DNA of 64,000 nucleotides. Origin: Sabellastarte sp. h YS-2021 (taxonomy: Eukaryota; Annelida; Polychaeta; Sabellida; Sabellidae). Of this stretch, positions 10,053 to 23,068 are shown one piece after another. Made by a program: the position numbers and the translations under genes. The number at the start of each line of letters is the position of its first letter. Position 1 is the first letter of the stretch. The notes below the pieces were generated by a model. It was not told the origin of the DNA, did not search any database, and worked only from the letters and a program-made list of their open reading frames with translations. Where the stretch lies: assembly GCA_964017235.1 (NCBI GenBank), contig OZ024928.1, forward strand, positions 5,103,164 through 5,167,163. The letters are read 5' to 3'.

Positions 10053-11103
10053 GCCATGTCACTGTGCCCCTCTCCATCTCACAGAGGAGCACGGCGTGGG
10101 CAGCCTTTGCACTACCCCATGCAAAATCGGATGCATCCTCCATTAGCTCGTTCAGATATGACAACATGCATTCTCTTACTTTTTCATCCGGTTCATCGAG
10201 TATGTTTCTAGAGAAACCCTGAACAAATTGTACCAAAGTTAACTGGTCGTAGGTAACTCTTTGCTTTGTCGTGCCTGCAAGAATGGAGTCTTGTGGCCAA
10301 GCCACCTGTTTTGCTACAATCGTATCAACGCCCCCCCCCCACGTTTCGATTTTATTTTTCCAGTATCATTACCTTCAAGCCGAGAGGTTTTTTGTATTTC
10401 ATGGAGGCATTCGTCTACTTTCTTCTGCACGTCACGTGACGACCTTAAAACTGACAAACATGGTAACTCATTTTCTTCTGGAGAAGAATCACTCTCAATA
10501 TGTTCAATTACTGATTTTTTCTTTAATTTTTTTACCACTAGACTGTGACACAAATGTATTTAACTTTTGACTGTTCTTTGCCTTGGCTGTGTGTTCCCCT
10601 TGATCCATCCTGTGCTCGACCTTGTCAAGTCTGTCATTGACATGCTGCAATTGCTGAAGAATCAGATGTTGCACGTTCTCTGCAGCATCCTGTGCCCCTG
10701 TGACTTCCATGTCCGACTCACTCTGTTGTGATGAACTGGCAGTGGACGTGTGTTTGCCTTTCACGTGCTTTTGGATACCAGCCACGGGCTTCTTCTGACA
10801 TTTTTGCGTAAGTTTACTAAGCTTCATATCTTGAGTATCAGTGTCACTAGTGCTCTCTGTATCAGAGGAAAAAACGTCCTTGGGAAAGTCCCTGGGTTGT
10901 GAAGACTGTTTGTCATATTTTAAACTATTTTTACATTTCTTTCCAGTTGGTGCCTCATGTTTCAATTTGCACTGCATGCAAAAGTTTTTATTTTTACTTT
11001 TTGTTATTGTCACAAGCTCTGAAATCACACAAGAACCCAAAACGCTGGGTATCTCTACCTTGACAAACTGACATTTGTTGCGAAAAATGCACAAATATGA
11101 CAA
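10017..11103 (-). pseudogene. gag-like protein of DIRS element 2, frame breaks and 3' deletion
   Basis: The frame at 10504-11103 carries a Cys-rich start (CMQCKLKHEAPTGKKC) and Ser/Asp-rich low-complexity sequence. The frame at 10314-10553 carries the basic segment ending in KSKRGGG. After a break in the 10-C run at 10331-10340, the third frame continues the conserved gag block (VAWPQDS, RVTYDQL, FAWGSAKAAHAVLLCEMERG, MDRIRRA) to the deletion junction near 10017. The C-terminal zinc cluster present in element 1 is lost. Confidence 0.8.
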
Positions 11104-12429
11104 ATATATAGGTTAGACAGTCCCTTTGTACGCTTATCAGAACAAGCATGAGGTTGTCAAAGTAGACTAATAAAGCTCTCTTTCATCATGGTGTACGCTC
11201 AGTTCACAAGAATGCAGTCAATGTTAAAAGCGTATAAAATAAAAGGTTCATTCACTAAAAACATTAAAATATAAATCAAGTTTATCATGTTCAACTTCAA
11301 AGAAATTTTCAAACTGATTTCATGGGTTCAATAATGCCACAGAGGCTTGCATGACCAATCAACACCATAGCAACCAAGAGGTCACATGCAATAAGGAAAT
11401 CTTACATAAACTCCAACTTAAACATCAGTCACACTGCCCCGAATCAACACCCCGGGATGGAGGACTGATAAACGTGAAGCCTACACACCACTAATGAGTG
11501 GTGCAATTCATACAGAGCTTTGTAGAATTATTTTTTGTGAGTCCTGTGATTGTCAGTAACACCAATCTCATCACAGAAAAAACTTACAGTGTAAACACCA
11601 ACCTAAGTAACACTGTTGTATACATGTCTACTGACAACCTTGCTGTAAGTAAAAATCAGAGAAGTAAAGATTTCTGTTACTTGTTTCAAAATCCACAAGA
11701 AGTAAACATATACCAGAATAATGGTATATACTCTATTAATTCTTCAGTTAACAATTACTACAATCATATTAGTGTCAATTGTGATTCGAGTCCTTTCAAA
11801 GCAGTGCAACCGGGGTATTATTGCCATTCAAACTACCTAGTGCAACAAAAGTCATGCCATTAACAATACCAAGGCACAATGGTGTACTCTAGCTTTCACA
11901 AACCAATACTTGAATTTAAAAAAGTGTTAACACACACTTAGTATTTATTTTGGGCATTGATGGGATTCAAAAATTTTACTATTGGAAATTTGATTTAACC
12001 AGAGGCACTGTTAGTATCACTGAATACATTACTATCCAGGTAGGCCATTTAGACAAAATGTCATGTGATTCAATCTTGGAACCTCTTTGATAGCAATGAT
12101 GAAATACTGGATCATAAGTTAGTTTTTGATAACTATATGCAGGACAATTTCATTAAAAGACCTTTAATGAGCAACCCTCCAGAGAGGGAGAACAGTTCTG
12201 TTAGCAAAAATGTTAGTTCTGCCATTGCTCCATCATCTTCCGTTGTAGTGTCGCCTGTTGACCCTCATCTCAGGGATCTTGTTAACGCTGCAGATTTCAA
12301 TGACAGTAGTGAAGGGGCTTCTTAGCAAACAATTCCACAAATTTTTCGTTTATACGCCCAGATAGGGAACTTAAGGATGAGTAAGTTATAGCTACTTACA
12401 TGACCTGGCCCACGGTAATTAAGAGCACA
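11104..12429 (+). other. possible linker region of a plus-strand DIRS relic
   Basis: Open frames at 11498-11863 (121 residues, Asn/Ser/Tyr-rich) and 12065-12325 (86 residues, containing MSNPPEREN and VDPHLRDLV) precede a clear RT relic in the same orientation. In DIRS elements a low-complexity linker precedes RT, so these are plausibly the same relic, but neither has a recognisable domain. The first part, 11104-11497, may be the 5' leader of element 2. Confidence 0.3.
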
Positions 12430-13262
12430 AACCTCCCCAACTACAGGATGGTTAGATTTCAGATCGCGTCTGGTTCAAGTACTGCAGCTTGGGAAAAAAA
12501 TATCTTCAGGATTATCCAAACAAGAGATTAATACAATATCTCAAATTCAGTTTCCCCCTATCCATACTTGACCCGGTCATGTTAGGCCCACTTGATAAGA
12601 TTGATTATCCAGACTTTTCCTATTCACAATTCCTTACCAGACCAAAACATGACAATATGTGGATGGTCATCTTGAACTTATCCTACCCTGCAGGTGCTTC
12701 ACTTAATGACGCAGTCACCAAGGACTTATTTGCTGACCTAGAGTTCACATTAAGATTTCCAACTGTCAATGACATAATCAAAATAAGTCATCACACCAAA
12801 GGTATTGTTGGCAAATATTGATATGGCTAGACCCTTTACAAACCTGCGCATTGACTCAGTTGATATTATTAAGTTTGGCATACGGTGGAATGACTCCTGT
12901 TACCTGGATCGAATGATAGCTTTCGGGTGGGTTCATGGCAGTGTAAGTTTTCAGACGATTTCAGACATCATTATCCACATCACAAAGGACCATAATTTTC
13001 TCTATCTTGGCTTATTCAGAATGTGTGCGCGTTACCAGCATAACCACACTTACTAGGAGGTAGTTTCAATTACTATTAGGTAAACTTCTGTACCTGCACA
13101 AATGTGTTCACCCCGCCAGGTTATTTATCAATAGAATATTGACCCTCTTAAGGAACAGCAATAATTCTAAGAAAATCAAGCTGACAGAGCTTATTCCAAG
13201 ATATCCAGTGGTTCTTGACCTCTTCCCCCAACTTTCAGGAAGAAAATGAAGATTTTAACCCT
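12430..13262 (+). pseudogene. DIRS reverse transcriptase relic on plus strand
   Basis: Segments in several frames match the RT blocks of the minus-strand elements: NLPNYRMVRFQIASGS, KYLQDYPNKRLIQYLKFSF, MLGPLDKIDYP, MVILNLSYPAGASLNDAV, then IDMARPFTNLRID (motif A with Asp), AFGWVHGSVSFQ, and further on KLLYLHKCVHPARLFINRIL of the connection region. The YIDD block is not preserved in a readable frame. Stops and shifts are frequent, so it is much older than elements 1 and 2 and belongs to a different DIRS lineage, as shown by the FGIRWNDSCYLD block. Confidence 0.8.
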
Positions 13263-14741
13263 TACATTCTAAAAATAAACTCACTGTTCTTTGATGTCTG
13301 CTGGAATAATCTTCACATGCTCCCTCCATAATTCCAACCATTTTCTCCTCCGTCATCCGATCCTCCATTTAGTTGGGCTTGGTTGTTTTAGAATCATTCA
13401 TGCTATACATTAAATATTTTATATACCTTGTACTTAACTATATATATTTTCACAAAGGTACAAATAAAACCTGCAAAGCAACTATGCTTCTATTTCCCAT
13501 TGATCTCTTCATCTGACCTTCACTCATGACCTCTTGAGGGATATCCGGTGGGTAAAATTTCTTGTTTCCAACTAGATGTTCGTCCTTTGAATGACAAATT
13601 AAGGCCACAGAATCATTAGAGCAGTAAGAGCCTCTGAGAATTAGGAAAATTGGAAATTAGGATGGTCAATCAATCATGCAGAAAACAATTAACCCAGAAA
13701 ATTAAGGTTGACAACTGACCAAGCAGGCTGTGCTTACCACTCCATTCAGTACATTATCTATACCCACATTGAGGACTCTTGGGTCCAGGCCTCTAACTGC
13801 TTGTTTTACTGAGATTTCTTTCCCCTGGCACTATGAATTTAATTACTTGGTTTTTCACATTTGTGGTGTGGGGACATGTTGAATTTACTGATATTTGATA
13901 TTGCGTTAGTTTTTAAACATAAATCTGAAATGATGACCAAATAATTAATGGGATTAATTAACTTCATGAATAATTACACATAATTATTACATAACTTCTG
14001 TGCAATAATCAGATGATAGTTAAAATAATTGTAGACATAGTTTCAATATATATGTACAGTTTAAATTGTATAACCAAGTTATCACAGCAATATGTACACA
14101 AATTTTTATTTACTTTAACAAGTATATAACCAAAGTCAACATTGATACACTAATTATGAAAACGTGAACCTGGAAAAACTTCACAAAATGTAGTCTGACA
14201 TTTGTAATACAGATTTAATTGATTAAAAAGAATCACAATTGATAAATCACTTAATGAATTCAGCCATCTAAGGCTGTAAGAGTAAAAAGTAACAACAAAA
14301 TATTCCTTTGCTTCTCATATATGCAACACTAGCAAAATATTCATGAAAATGGTAATTCCCTATCAAAATTAAGGCAGATTTTATAACATGGAAGTTTCTG
14401 ATCTAGTTAGAAAACCACTTGCACGCATCAAGTAAATAATGATTATAATGATATTATATATTCAAAGAATCAACATAGTTTTTATTGGGTTTAATCCTGG
14501 CATTTGGCATTGGATATTTGCCAAAACATTATTAATCATTTATTTTCAACTGAAAGTCTTTGAGGAAAAAAAGCACAATTTCCTGAACAGAACTTACAAA
14601 AAAGGTACAAATGTTTGTTTTCAAAAGAAAACACGGTAAATTTTGAGAGTGATCTGGATCACCATCTGGATACCCCCAAAAAATCCGGATTTACCCATTT
14701 ACTTATTATAACGTGCCTTGGCAGATATATCTTGTTTATAT
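13263..14741. other. no feature recognised
   Basis: AT-rich sequence with no gene, RNA or clear repeat. The first few hundred bases may be further decayed DIRS sequence. Confidence 0.4.
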
Positions 14742-15068
14742 AGAATTAGAATTTTATTTATTATAGTGACATGCAAATACATTTAACAATAATCAAATAA
14801 GACAGTAAACAATTTGCCCAGCCCCAATGGACTTATATGTCACTTTTGTAAGTAATACTCCATAATAGTGGTTGCTATAAGAATTATAAATGGACAATAT
14901 TTTACAGTCTTTGACATACTAAAAGAACAAAATACAGATAATAATATCTAATTATTTGCAAGAGTTTAACAATATGCCTACTAGTAAAGGAAAACCCAAT
15001 ATATAACTATGCATGTTTTTCTCAACAAAAGAGTGCATAAATCAATATTAATATAACCTAAAATTTAA

Positions 15069-15416
15069 TCACTTGGCAATAACATTTTGTCTGATCTTCC
15101 ATGAATCACAAATAAAACTTAGAAGTTCCTTATCATGTGACTTCAGAATAATACTAAGTTTATCTTCATCCGACATTTTTTGAAAATTTGGAAAATTTTT
15201 CTCAGTTATATTATACAAATTATGTATTGGGATCTCATATGCACTGCATTTACATAAAAAAGGGGTCTCATTTTCCATGTCACCTGTGTTACAAATTAAA
15301 CAAATTCTTTCTTCAACATTTAATTTTCTGAAACTTTCAGTATTTGGATCTTTTTTCAATTGATATCTTCCTGTTTCGATTCTTAGAGGTAAAACGCCTG
15401 TTTGAAATTGAGCCAA
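15069..15416 (-). pseudogene. LINE ORF2 C-terminal Cys-rich region
   Basis: The frame encodes FQTGVLPLRIETGRY, then ERICLICN and ENETPFLCKCSAYE, the CxxC-x-E-xxx-FLxxC arrangement seen at the C-terminus of many LINE reverse transcriptases. It is separated from the RT frame by breaks between 15416 and 15719, so the polyprotein is not continuous. Confidence 0.7.
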
Positions 15417-15718
15417 AAGAGATCTGTCTTGTCGTTTAAGATGTCTGTAAAGATATCCTTTGGTTTTGAAAGTTGTTTTAAATGTTTTGTAAAGTCTTAG
15501 CTTTGCCTTGCTTTCTAGTTCTAACTTCTATTCCTTTTCTATAATGGTTGTTAATTGTGATTTTACATTTCTAATATATACAGCAACTTTTGAGTCGTAA
15601 ACTGAGGTTAAATTTAAAATTTTGAATACCTCTCTGATATCTTGTGATCAATTAGAATTTGCTTGTCTGCAATCTTGAAGAAAGATCCTTTTTGACAGCC
15701 TTGTGTCATCCATTTTAA

Positions 15719-16432
15719 TTAGTCTGTTCCAAAATCATAACGTACATAAGTATCTATGGTATCTACTTGGAAACTACCCCATTTCCCCCCACAGGGCTGG
15801 AATTGGTGTAAATTTATGCACCCCCAAAAATACCTGATGGCCTTATTTTGGACATTGTCACATTGGCTGGCCTTTTTGAATCCCCAAATAGAAGAACAAT
15901 AATCTAGAATTGTTGCCACCTGTGAATTAAATAAGGATGTGTATGTTTTATACCTTGTACTTTTTAAAGTTTTTAACTTTGATATCAATGCACCAAGTGC
16001 CCTACTTCCAGAGTCAGCTAGAGTATTAATACAACTAGTAAAATTTAAATGTTCATCTAAGTAAATACCCAAATATTTATATTCATCTTTATATTCCAGA
16101 GAAGTGTCACCGTAATGAAAACTGAAATTTGACCTTTTCTTTCTAGAACCCCTAAAGTGAACAATATTTGATTTAGTAATATTTATACTAAGCCTCCATT
16201 CAATACACCATGCATGCATAAGGTCAAGCAATGTTTGTAAATCTTTTTCGTTATCAGCTAAAAGAACTAAATCATCTGCGTACAATAGAACACATGCTTT
16301 ATAACCATTCACATCAATATCTATGCCAGATTCTTTCAAAACTTTTGCTAAATCATTTATATAAATTGAGAATAAGGTAGGAGAAAGTGTATCTCCTTGT
16401 TTAACTCCAGATGTTACTTGATAGAATTGCTT
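15719..16432 (-). pseudogene. LINE reverse transcriptase fragment
   Basis: The frame is open from 16432 to 15719; the first Met is at 16339. It shows the SGVKQGDTLSPTLF block, the catalytic LLYADDLVLLAD motif, a KSNIVHF block, YKYLGIYLD and the thumb-like LFNSQVATILDYCSSIWG. This is the palm-to-thumb half of a LINE RT. The endonuclease and the first half of RT are absent. Confidence 0.85.
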
Positions 16433-17927
16433 TATACATTATATAATAATTATTATGATAGTATTATTACTACTACTACTAACTTTGGAAAGGAGATTAT
16501 GTCATTGAAAGTGTGATCGTTTGAAAATAACTCAAAAAGTTGTGGACAAATTTTGATGAAATTATCAGGAAATCTCAACAATGACGTCATAGATAATGTG
16601 CTTTGGTGGTGATATAGGTAACTGTCTGAATTCAGGCATTTTAAAGGAATTTTTTCATGATTGCACTCATCAGCAATAGAGCAAAAGTTTAACTTTACTG
16701 ACTCTACTTTCTCAGGATAACTATTTCATATATTTTTACATAAATCTGCGACACTCTAAAGCCTACCAAAGTACATTACATATGCCTTTTCAGGTATTTG
16801 TATGAAATCAATAGAATCCACATTCTCCAGGTACTCTGGAGGTTGCTTATTATTTAATGTACACTAACCAGAGACAAGAGTTGTAGACATGAGGAAGAAG
16901 TCATGTGAAAAGCAAATAAGTACAGATACAACCACAGAGAAAGGTGTGACCTAGGCATTAAGACCAATATGTAAGAATTATAAATTATTTTTAGGACAAA
17001 TTCCATGCTTTGTCATTTTCCACATTTTTTTTAACAGTATCAATCATGGAAGCATCCAAGTTAAAAATGGCACGTTGAATAATAAAGCCTGAAAGTGGAC
17101 CTATGGTAAAACTAATTTGATATCATGAAAATAAAACGGAAAATAACCATCACTCAAGAACATTTTCAAGAGTCTTTGCCTTTATCTTGCAGATATTGAT
17201 AAAGAATAAAATAATGTAAGTTTTCACATTTACACCTAATAAACACAAGATTAGCTGAGGTAAGCCAAACTTCTTACAAGTCCTGATTTCAAGATTTCAG
17301 ATGTTACAAACACTATTTTAAAATAATAAAATACTCAATATAATACCAGATATGAGTATACAAACAGGTTGTAAAATATATATGCAAGTAATGGAAATTA
17401 GGCGTTATAGATACATTTGATATTTTAAATAATAAGAAAACGTTCTGACCAATTCCTGTATTGTGGCGACTACAATGAGATGGAAAAGAATGAAGAAAAA
17501 ACATGCTTCCTATATATTTCAATGACAAAGGATATAATGCCACATGTGTGTAGTCCAACCACCTATCATAAAGCTCAGGAACATACATACTGTGATAGTA
17601 GACTCCTGTACCAAATATTAAAGCTTAAAAGCTTTTTGAGCAAGCATTTCATTGCTAAGCACTCATGATGGGTCTTTTCAGTCCAAAATCTGCAAAGGTT
17701 TATCTTTCTTGTTAAAGCTCAAGCTTATGATTTTATAATAAATCTTATCCACTCTTCTGTCAGAAAGGAGCTGGGTGATATTGTTCCAACAAATATTAGT
17801 AATAAAAGCAGTTATCGGTTATTGATTACTAGAATGAAACTGAAAGGAACAAAAGAGAGTTATCTGTTTAGTTTATGTTATGCGTTAAAGTTATGGTCTT
17901 TGTGGCCTCTAAGATATATGGATCATT
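16433..17927. other. no gene recognised
   Basis: AT-rich, with a short (ACT)n run near 16468-16480. It includes the 3' flank of the NACHT gene that ends at 17928. No promoter or RNA is supported. Confidence 0.4.
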
Positions 17928-20900
17928 TCAGGCTTTATTGTTGAATCTCTGGCTTAAATCTTGCTCATACGTAAGGGGCATTTTGTCTTTTTTATCATAG
18001 AACTGCACCAATCTCTCATCTTGTGGTCTGCTTATTTCCACATTCTCCAGATGACTCAGGAAAGGACGCACACTTTGTAGCACCTCATTTGTTATGTTTG
18101 TATCAGACTTCTTTACCAAAAGCCACAGAGATTTCACTTGAGTCAGCATTTTCAGCCCCTCCTCTATCAAATGGGCTGTATCATCTTCTGTTGTTATCAT
18201 TCCCACACCACATTCCTTGAGTGTACTTTTGTTAGCCTGCAGAACACAACATATTGTTCTCACTTCCACTCTGGAGAGTAAGTAGACATCATCCCACAAG
18301 GTGAAGTGCTCTAAGTGTGACCATAATGATTGGTTGGTCTCTAGACATGTGACCAGAGCCGGAAATAGGTTAACATAGACTAACTTCAAGTAGGTCAGAT
18401 TCGACTGTTGTAACAGAGCTTGTACATGCAAACAAGGTAAACATAAAGGAAGAGGTTGGGCTGGTTGGGACAGTCTGACCAAAATGAGAGAGGTATTGAG
18501 CTCCCTGTTTGACTCCTGATTGCTAGACACTGCCCAGTAATAATTTGTTACAATATCTAACTCTCTGAGGTGTGGGAAAGTCTGCAATAGTCCAGATACA
18601 TCTACATAGGCAGATGTAAGCCATTTCTGACCCACTTTCACAGATTGTACTCCAGGTATAGAGACAACACCAAGAAGCCCTGATTGTAACTGATCTAGTA
18701 GCAGTGTTGTAACAGAGGTTAGGGGGGCAATTTTGTTTGATGACTCTGTGACAGAGGAAACCAGTGGCTGATCTAACTTGCGTTTCATACTCTGTTTACT
18801 GGTTACTGGAGATTGTCTTACTTCAGCTACTGTACAGGACACATCTCTTCTCTGTAAAGTGTACTCGGTACTTCCCACATTGGTTACTAGGGATTGACTC
18901 ATGTTGTAAAACCTTGCCAATAACTGAATTGCTAAATCCTTGTCAAGCAGCCCATTGAGTGTAGTTTGACATTTTTGGTAAAAGGTTATATGTTTTACGG
19001 ACTCTGCATTTCTGCCATGATAAAGCGCAAATAATTCACTTTTCTTCACGTCTCTGATGCCACTGTTTAGAAGGTAGTTTCTTAGCTCACTAAATCCATT
19101 CAGAGACTCTACATCTACATCAGACAAATCTCCGGAATTGTGAGTTATAAACAAAGCAGCCTCATAATAAATGTCAATCAACCCTTCATCTTCACTCCTT
19201 ATAATACAAAATTGATTGACAGCTCTATCTAACAGTGATTTCAGAAACTTAGCTGACAGACCACAGGTAAACTCCACAGTTTTTACCAGCTTGAAGTTAC
19301 GGATCACATGAGCCAGACACTGGCCTTTCCTGTCCTCACTGTGCAATAACTCATGGAAAAGCGGTTCTCTGGTACCGTCACAAGACAAATACAGAGCTGC
19401 AAGGTATTCTTGGAATTGTTTATGTATAAGAGAAAAGACTTCTTCATTGCCAGATTTTCCAACTGTAAAAAGACCACTACTCTTGATTTCATGCATGTCC
19501 AAATGAGAATCAACAACTTGAGATTCTGTAAATTGATATTTACTTTGAGTGCTTGTAAGGTCCATATAACATAGTTTACCTATGGCATCCAGCCATCTTT
19601 TCATGTGTGCTGGTACTTTGCTGTCTCTATCCAGAGGACTTTTCTCAAAGCTTATATCAAGATTATCATTTGACAAACATCTTTTGATTATTACATATAA
19701 AAATGCATTAAACAACTCTGTGGTTGATTTTGGCATCTGCAGGTTGTGACCCTTTGAGATGTTTTCATTGAACAAAGTACAAAGCAGAGCAACAAAAAGA
19801 GGTACATGCAAAAACGATTGGTTAGGAATCTTGTCCTGATAACTTTTCTGAATGGATTTCCACTCTGCTTCCGAGGACACTGCCAGGGCTTTCTTTATGT
19901 ACATTTCAGCTGATTTTTCATCAGTTCCCAGCAGCTGAATCCTAACTCTTGGAAGTTCAGTGAGTGAATTCAAGCACTTTGCCTCTGGTCGGGCTGTAAG
20001 TAAGACTGTTGAGCTAGAGAAGAGTTTACCAGTGATCAGTTGGTGCAGTTCATCTGTGATGTCATTCTCATCAGCGCCATCAAGGATAAACAGGATGTCT
20101 TTCGCATGAGTTGATAAGCACTGAAAACCCCCAGTAATCTGGACAGGTAAAAGCTTCAAAGCAGAGAGGATATTCAGTAATGAACCACCCCCAACATGTC
20201 TTACAGGAATAATAAAGATTAATTTGTACTTTTCTGGTAAGCAGCCTTTCCCTTTGGCCCACCTTAAAGCAAGTCTGTGAGCCACGGTTGTCTTTCCTAC
20301 CCCCGGATCCCCTATTAGAATTATGAGGTTATCTTGGAAATTGGTTATTTGACTTTCAAAGCTGCCTGAAATTTGAAACACTTCTTCTAAACTGCAGATA
20401 GACATATCTTTGTATTTTGCCTTATCAGGGTCGAGCTTCTGGTTGAATGTCATCATGGCCTTGTTCTCCTTTGAATCAGTATCAATCTCCACAGCTTCAA
20501 ATAGAGGAGTCATAAACAGACTATCTTGTCCGCTCATATCATCAAGAGGTACACTGTATCCCTCGCCTGGAAAGGGCTTTGTTCTTCCTAATGTTTCAAT
20601 ATAGCACTTCTCGAGGTGGAGTTTGATTTCTGTTATAAAAAAGATATTTTAAATTGTACAGGGAGAGACTCTGAATTAGTAAATTATATTTACATATTGT
20701 ATAAGGCTTATTTACTGAGTTCTAATAAAGTCAATTGAAATAAGTTTGCTTACAGAAGATTTTATGTCCCAATATGTATAACATAAAATGGCAAAAATAT
20801 ATTCTTTCTTATATTTAGGTTACACAGGACAGCTACCTTCCACTATGCAAGATTGGTTTATTTTGTAAACTTTCAAACAAGAAACTACAAAATAAATTAA

Positions 20901-21507
20901 ATTATATCAATATTTGTTGGTATAACTGTTGCTACAATTAGTTAACAATAACTGATTTTGCAATGAGCAAAACAATTTAACTGACATAACATTGGCACTC
21001 AGGCAAAATGGATAAGGTTAAGGTTGTTTCCAAAATCTTGGGCAACAAATGCATACTATTTTCTACTACCTGTTGCTATATTATGTGCCCAATATGTTCA
21101 AAGACCAATCATAATAAAAATCCAAATCAAATTGCATATATGTTCAATTTAATACTATATTTACCATCAATATCCTCGAGAGTCCATTCACCAGAGTCAA
21201 TCTTTTTAATTCCATTTTGTATCACCTGGTATATTAGTGATTGAAGTTGATTCAGGACAACCATAAATCCAGAAACAGGTACCTCCTTTTTCATGATCAT
21301 GTCAAACAATATCTTTGTTGCACTAATTTCCCCTTTAGTGTTTTTGCTTGCTTCCAAATTTTGTTTTTGCTCCAGTGTGATAACACGTGTTTCAAACAGT
21401 TTCTCCAAGATTTTACTTAGTTTTAAGTTTTCTGCTAGTTGTTCATAATCTTTCCTGATTACTCTTCGCACTTTGTCCTCATAGGAGTCTTCTGATGGCA
21501 ATGCCAT
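17928..21507 (-). CDS. CARD-NACHT NLR-like receptor, gene A (two exons)
   Basis: Exon 1 is 21507-21165 and exon 2 is 20629-17928; joined they give about 1014 residues. The donor is ATG|GTAAAT and the acceptor ATAACAG|AA, with a phase-1 intron of 535 bases. Exon 1 encodes a six-helix death-fold domain, best read as CARD (residues about 15-100, with LEKLFETRVITLEQKQNL). Exon 2 starts with KLHLEKCYIETL...PGEGY, then NACHT: Walker A GDPGVGKTT (about 221-229), Walker B ILFILDGADE, and a TARPEAK sensor-like block. A helical domain with FSLIHKQFQEYLAALYL and a degenerate leucine-rich C-terminus follow. The family is cytosolic pattern receptors that oligomerise and signal through death-fold contacts; the ligand is unknown. 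It lacks the 15-residue repeats of genes B and C. Confidence 0.85.
20630..21164 (-). other. intron of gene A
   Basis: The intron is bounded by GTAAAT and ATAACAG, phase 1. The joined codon reads GAA and links the end of the CARD exon (LEDID) to IKLHLEK. The equivalent intron in gene B has the same phase and position. Confidence 0.8.
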
Positions 21508-22856
21508 ACTTAATCTTAAGGTTCTAAATATGGATAAAATAACATTGCATCAATAACGTATATTCCAATACAAATATGTATTAGAAAACAAAATTAACTT
21601 TTGCAAAAAATAATAATACCAATGATGGAAAAAGACACATTATTTTATCCTTCAGATAACTTTTGGATATTGTTGGCCAGATGTTATCTAAAGATCAAAT
21701 TCACTTTTTAATCATATTGGATTTTATGAAATGAAATTGCCATAGAAATAAACACAAAATATGTCACCACATATGCAGCATGATTTAGTTGTTCTATCTT
21801 TGCATTGCAAATACATTGCATTTAGCACAAGGAGGTTGTTTCTAGTTATTTTTTTTTCAAATTAATGACAATTGATTTTAGCTTACTTCGGCATATTCTT
21901 AAATTTTGAAAGCAATTAACCATTTTACCTGTTTCCAAATGATATTACACTACAACACAAACTTCCTCGATGAAATATATAAAGAAATATAAGAAATGAA
22001 GGTAACACTATAATATATCTACGCAGTACAAGCATTATAAGATTTTCATGAGTCATATATTTTATATATGTCTAATGAGGGTTGTTATAATTTATTATCT
22101 AGCTTTTTGTCTGAATTATAAGCAAAATAAATTAATTCTTAAAAAGTACAAAATCTTAATGTGACAAAAACAATAAAAGCCTTGTACAATTTAATTATTA
22201 TATCCACAAAAATTGGATTCATTGTATTTGTAAAAGCAACCCCTTCAAAATACTTTATGTCATACATATGCAACGCAGTTATGTAGCAGTTCTGAAATAT
22301 AATATTTTCCCTTCAAATAACTTCCTTGTCAGGTTATTTATATTGTATTTCTAGATTATCCTTTTTAAGCCACTGTTTTAACTGAAGCTTATGTCATTTC
22401 CTACAAGATAAATTAAGCGAATATATCCTGTAATCAAATATAGAATAATATGAAACACTTGCTAACATAATACTTGGTAAGTTGCCAGTGAAATCCCTTG
22501 CTATAAACTTGTCACAAAAGCAAATAGAATGATCAATGTTCGGTAACCATATCTTGGTAAATTACACTTTGTTAAATAGATCTTGGAATGATTCTCTGAC
22601 TGTTCCAAAGTTGTTTTCTGTTTCGTGAAATGTAGACCATGGATATTATGATCACAATAAATGTGCCAAAGGTCCATGCTAACTATATTGGTAAACAAAT
22701 TATCTGTATTGAAAAAATCACTTATGGAGAGGGGATTATAGTCAGAAAGGAAACTGAAAGTATTATTGCAGAAACTTTTAATAATGTGTAAAATATTTAT
22801 TAGGTTTTCAAAATTAGTTTTTGACTGGACAACTTCAAATATTTATTACATTTACG

Positions 22857-22888
22857 TTTGTTTGTCTGTTTATTTGTTTGTTTGTCTG
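22857..22888. repeat. TTTG-type simple repeat
   Basis: This is an imperfect repeat of TTTG with TCTG variants. Confidence 0.7.
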
Positions 22889-23032
22889 TGAGTTTGTAAT
22901 AATTGCATTTTTGTATCAGGATGGTGGGGGTAAAGTGATACTTTACTTATTACTTTTTGGGGGGAGGTGTCACTTCAGGTGTAGCTATATTTTGGGGGGC
23001 TTTGGACAGTGACACTTAATTTTTTTATTAGG

Positions 23033-23068
23033 TTTTTTTTTTTTTTTTTTTTTTTGGGGGGGGGGGGG
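23033..23068. repeat. T23G13 homopolymer block
   Basis: A run of 23 T is followed directly by 13 G. It is prone to sequencing and assembly error. Confidence 0.9.

Larger units (their letters stand above)
7991..11103 (-). mobile_element. DIRS-order retrotransposon, element 2, internally deleted
   Basis: This has the same gene order as element 1 and the same orientation, but is diverged in sequence. The gag part (10.02-11.10 kb) runs directly into the second half of the reverse transcriptase at about 10017, so the end of gag and the first half of RT are missing. By comparison with element 1 about 1.6-1.7 kb is lost. The RT remainder, RNase H and tyrosine recombinase frames are long and open. 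I could not find a terminal repeat pair by eye. Confidence 0.85.
14742..16432 (-). mobile_element. 5'-truncated APE-type LINE
   Basis: This is a non-LTR retrotransposon remnant. The RT starts abruptly at about 16432 (VTSGVKQGDTLSPTLF), next to an AT-rich and ACT-repeat stretch. It runs through the YADD motif to a C-terminal Cys/His region ending at 15069, followed by a 3' non-coding part that finishes near a short TTCTAATTC-type tail at about 14742. Truncation at the 5' end is typical of target-primed reverse transcription. Confidence 0.8.
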
